Below are positions 62,483 to 64,000 of a DNA stretch of 64,000 bases, one piece after another; positions within the stretch are counted from its first letter, which is position 1, and each line of letters opens with the position of its first letter. Source of the stretch: Paraburkholderia eburnea (GTDB taxonomy: Bacteria > Pseudomonadota > Gammaproteobacteria > Burkholderiales > Burkholderiaceae); NCBI RefSeq assembly GCF_002917095.1, contig NZ_PQGA01000007.1, forward strand, positions 186,001 to 250,000, written 5' to 3'. Position numbers and translations under genes: made by a program. The notes beneath the pieces are model-generated. The model worked only from the letters and a program-made list of their open reading frames with translations, did not search any database and had not been told where the DNA came from.

Positions 62483-63244
62483 ATGTTTTCCGTAGACGAT
62501 CATCTGTTGCATCTGGAAGGCGACGCCCTGCCGCGCGACGTCAGCGCCGCTGTAGCCCGCGCCCTGCTCGCGGACGGCGCACGCTGCCGCGCGCCGGTGG
62601 CGGGCGCCGTGTACGGCACGCTGCTCAACGACCGCCACGCGCTCGAAGCGCTCGGCAACGCCGTCAACGCGGCGCCTTACAAGGCTCCGCCGCGCGCACC
62701 CGTTCTCTATCTGAAGCCGCGCAACACGCTCGCGGGCCACGGCGCGCGCGTCGTCGTGCCCGGCGGACAAGACGGACCCGGCGTGCAGGTGGGCGCATCG
62801 CTGGGCATCGTGATCGGGCGCACCGCCACGCGCATCGCCGCGTTTAACGCGCTCGACTACATCGCGGGCTACACGCTGGTCGCGGACCTGAGCGTGCCGC
62901 ACGCAAGCGTCTATCGCCCGTCCGTGCGCTTTCGGGCGCGCGACAACTTCTGCGTGATCGGCCCGGCCGTGCTCGCCCGCAAGCACGTGGCCGATCCGGA
63001 CAATCTCGCGATCAGCGTCGCTATCGAAGGGACGCCGCGCTTCACCGCGAATACGGCCACCAGCGTGCGCAAGGTGGCGCAACTGCTCGCCGATGTGACC
63101 GACTTCATGACGCTCGCGCCCGGCGACATCATCACGCTCGGCGTGCCGCACGGTTCGCCCGTCGCGCATGAAGGTGCGCGCGCAACGATATCGATTGAAG
63201 GCTGGCCGTCGCTCGCCGTCGAATTCATGGGAGCCACAGCATGA
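62483..63244 (+). CDS. hpaG1: homoprotocatechuate degradation FAH-fold protein, N-terminal half (HpaG1)
   Basis: 253 residues from ATG 62483; a TTG-led extension to 62414 would cover the operator and is unlikely. Fumarylacetoacetase-fold isomerase/decarboxylase: GTLLNDRHALEALGNAVNAA, LYLKPRNTLAGHGARVVVPG, ASLGIVIGRTATRI and the C-terminal DFMTLAPGDIITLGVPHGSP. In E. coli C/W one fused HpaG carries both 5-oxo-pent-3-ene-1,2,5-tricarboxylate decarboxylase and isomerase halves; here they are separate genes. Overlaps the next ATG (ATGA). RBS weak. Confidence 0.9.
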   Translation: MFSVDDHLLHLEGDALPRDVSAAVARALLADGARCRAPVAGAVYGTLLNDRHALEALGNAVNAAPYKAPPRAPVLYLKPRNTLAGHGARVVVPGGQDGPGVQVGASLGIVIGRTATRIAAFNALDYIAGYTLVADLSVPHASVYRPSVRFRARDNFCVIGPAVLARKHVADPDNLAISVAIEGTPRFTANTATSVRKVAQLLADVTDFMTLAPGDIITLGVPHGSPVAHEGARATISIEGWPSLAVEFMGATA

Positions 63245-64000
63245 TGCGAGGACGCGTCGCCTACGCAGGCGCCATTCACGAAGCGTATCCACACGCAGGC
63301 CAGCGCGTGCGCCTGGCCGACGGCCGCGTGCGCGAGGAACACGAAGTCGTCTGGCTCGCGCCATTCGAACCCGGCACGATCTTCGCGCTCGGCCTGAACT
63401 ACGCCGAACACGCGAAGGAACTGCAATTCAGCAAGCAGGAAGAGCCGCTCGTGTTCCTCAAGGGGCCGGGCAGCGTGATCGGCCATCGCGGCTCCACGCG
63501 CCGTCCCGCCGACGTCACCTTCATGCACTACGAGTGCGAGCTGGCCGTCGTGATCGGCCGCACGGCCCAGAATGTGAAGCGCGAGGACGCCATGCAGTAC
63601 GTGGCGGGCTACACGATCGCGAACGATTACGCGATCCGCGACTATCTGGAGAACTACTATCGGCCGAACCTGCGCGTGAAGAACCGCGACGGCGGCACGG
63701 TGCTCGGCCCCTGGTTCGTCGATGCCGCCGATATCGCCGACGTCAACGCGCTCGACCTGCGCACGTATGTCAACGGCGAGCTGAAACAGCACGGCAACAC
63801 GCGCGATCTGGTCACCGGTATCGCCGAACTGATCGAATATCTGAGCGGCTTCATGACGCTCGCGCCAGGCGACGTGATCCTCACCGGCACGCCCGAAGGC
63901 GTCGTCAACGTGAACGCCGGCGACGAAGTGATTTGCGAAATCGACGGCCTCGGCCGCCTTGTCAACACAATCGCGTCCGATGCCGATTTCGGCCGCGCCA
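63241..64000 (+). CDS. hpaG2: homoprotocatechuate degradation FAH-fold protein, C-terminal half (HpaG2), cut by window end
   Basis: First 253 residues, frame open at the window end. FAH fold with the metal triad region FALGLNYAEHAKEL, MHYECELAVVIG (Glu-x-Glu), DYAIRDYLENYY, NRDGGTVLGPWFVDAADIAD and ILTGTPEGVVNVNAGDEV. With HpaG1 it converts the ring-cleavage product to 2-oxohept-3-ene-1,7-dioate. ATG 63241 overlaps the hpaG1 stop; an ATG at 63244 is the alternative. The remaining hpa genes (hpaE, hpaD, hpaF and others) are expected to the right. Confidence 0.92.
   Translation, partial: MMRGRVAYAGAIHEAYPHAGQRVRLADGRVREEHEVVWLAPFEPGTIFALGLNYAEHAKELQFSKQEEPLVFLKGPGSVIGHRGSTRRPADVTFMHYECELAVVIGRTAQNVKREDAMQYVAGYTIANDYAIRDYLENYYRPNLRVKNRDGGTVLGPWFVDAADIADVNALDLRTYVNGELKQHGNTRDLVTGIAELIEYLSGFMTLAPGDVILTGTPEGVVNVNAGDEVICEIDGLGRLVNTIASDADFGRA

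Noticed and set aside
1..64000. CRISPR arrays, transposases, prophage genes, conjugation genes.
   Set aside because: None recognised; the only tandem repeats are the coding 39-bp units and the short non-coding arrays listed.

Overview
The window is about 64 kb of GC-rich DNA with dense, short-spaced operons. Its gene content (complete mhp and partial hpa aromatic meta-cleavage genes, MocR and AraC/LysR regulators, emrAB-NodT pump, DUF3300/DUF2950 pair, YSC84 lipoprotein) points to a soil or plant-associated betaproteobacterium of the Burkholderiales, most like Paraburkholderia or Caballeronia. This is judged from protein families and base composition, not from a database search. It looks chromosomal: there is no replication, conjugation, phage, transposase or CRISPR signal.

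Layout. 1-7314: a 3-(3-hydroxyphenyl)propionate operon on the minus strand (mhpA-B-D-F-E-T, without mhpC), with a divergent IclR activator mhpR and an MhpR-type operator between them. 7346-7546: a tRNA-Val(GAC) gene with promoter and terminator. 7575-11568: GltI-type binding protein, DadA-type dehydrogenase and a chemoreceptor. 12023-16920: envelope genes (YSC84 lipoprotein, DUF2950, Asn-rich DUF3300 protein, TAXI binding protein). 17048-20527: MarR plus thiolase, and an AhpD-like protein divergent from an AraC regulator. 20557-25398: a MarR-EmrA-EmrB-NodT efflux operon. 25501-30775: LysR, a small winged-helix protein coupled to a MocR regulator, and a divergent YdeP/FdhF-type molybdoenzyme. 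30868-32403: lysP.

32757-34827 is visibly AT-richer than the rest and carries a PAAR protein, an M35-type (aspzincin) metallopeptidase and an overlapping small exported protein. I read this as a type VI secretion effector/immunity cassette. Next to it, 34828-39930 is a compact five-gene chemosensory-like operon: a membrane HPt/CheA-type kinase with HAMP and PAS, a receptor reduced to its signalling hairpin, two CheX-like proteins that share the same C-terminal tail, and a CheY. It has no CheW, CheR or CheB. These two adjacent units are the best candidates for undescribed biology here.

40100-49783: GNAT, AraC, LysE exporter, metE divergent from metR-cobF with a MetR site, DMT exporter and LysR, PepSY and PiuC. 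49922-52147: a Fiu-like TonB receptor behind a Fur-box-like site. 52923-54569: a PAS chemoreceptor with a sigma-28-type promoter. 55078-61807: a short hypothetical gene, DedA-rhodanese fusion, a CRP-domain/thioredoxin-reductase-like protein lacking the CxxC, YcaQ glycosylase, a methyltransferase and a thioredoxin-like protein. A 21-bp motif occurs five times in the gaps between 54.8 and 61.8 kb. 61895-64000: HpaR regulator divergent from hpaG1-hpaG2, the start of a homoprotocatechuate cluster that leaves the window.
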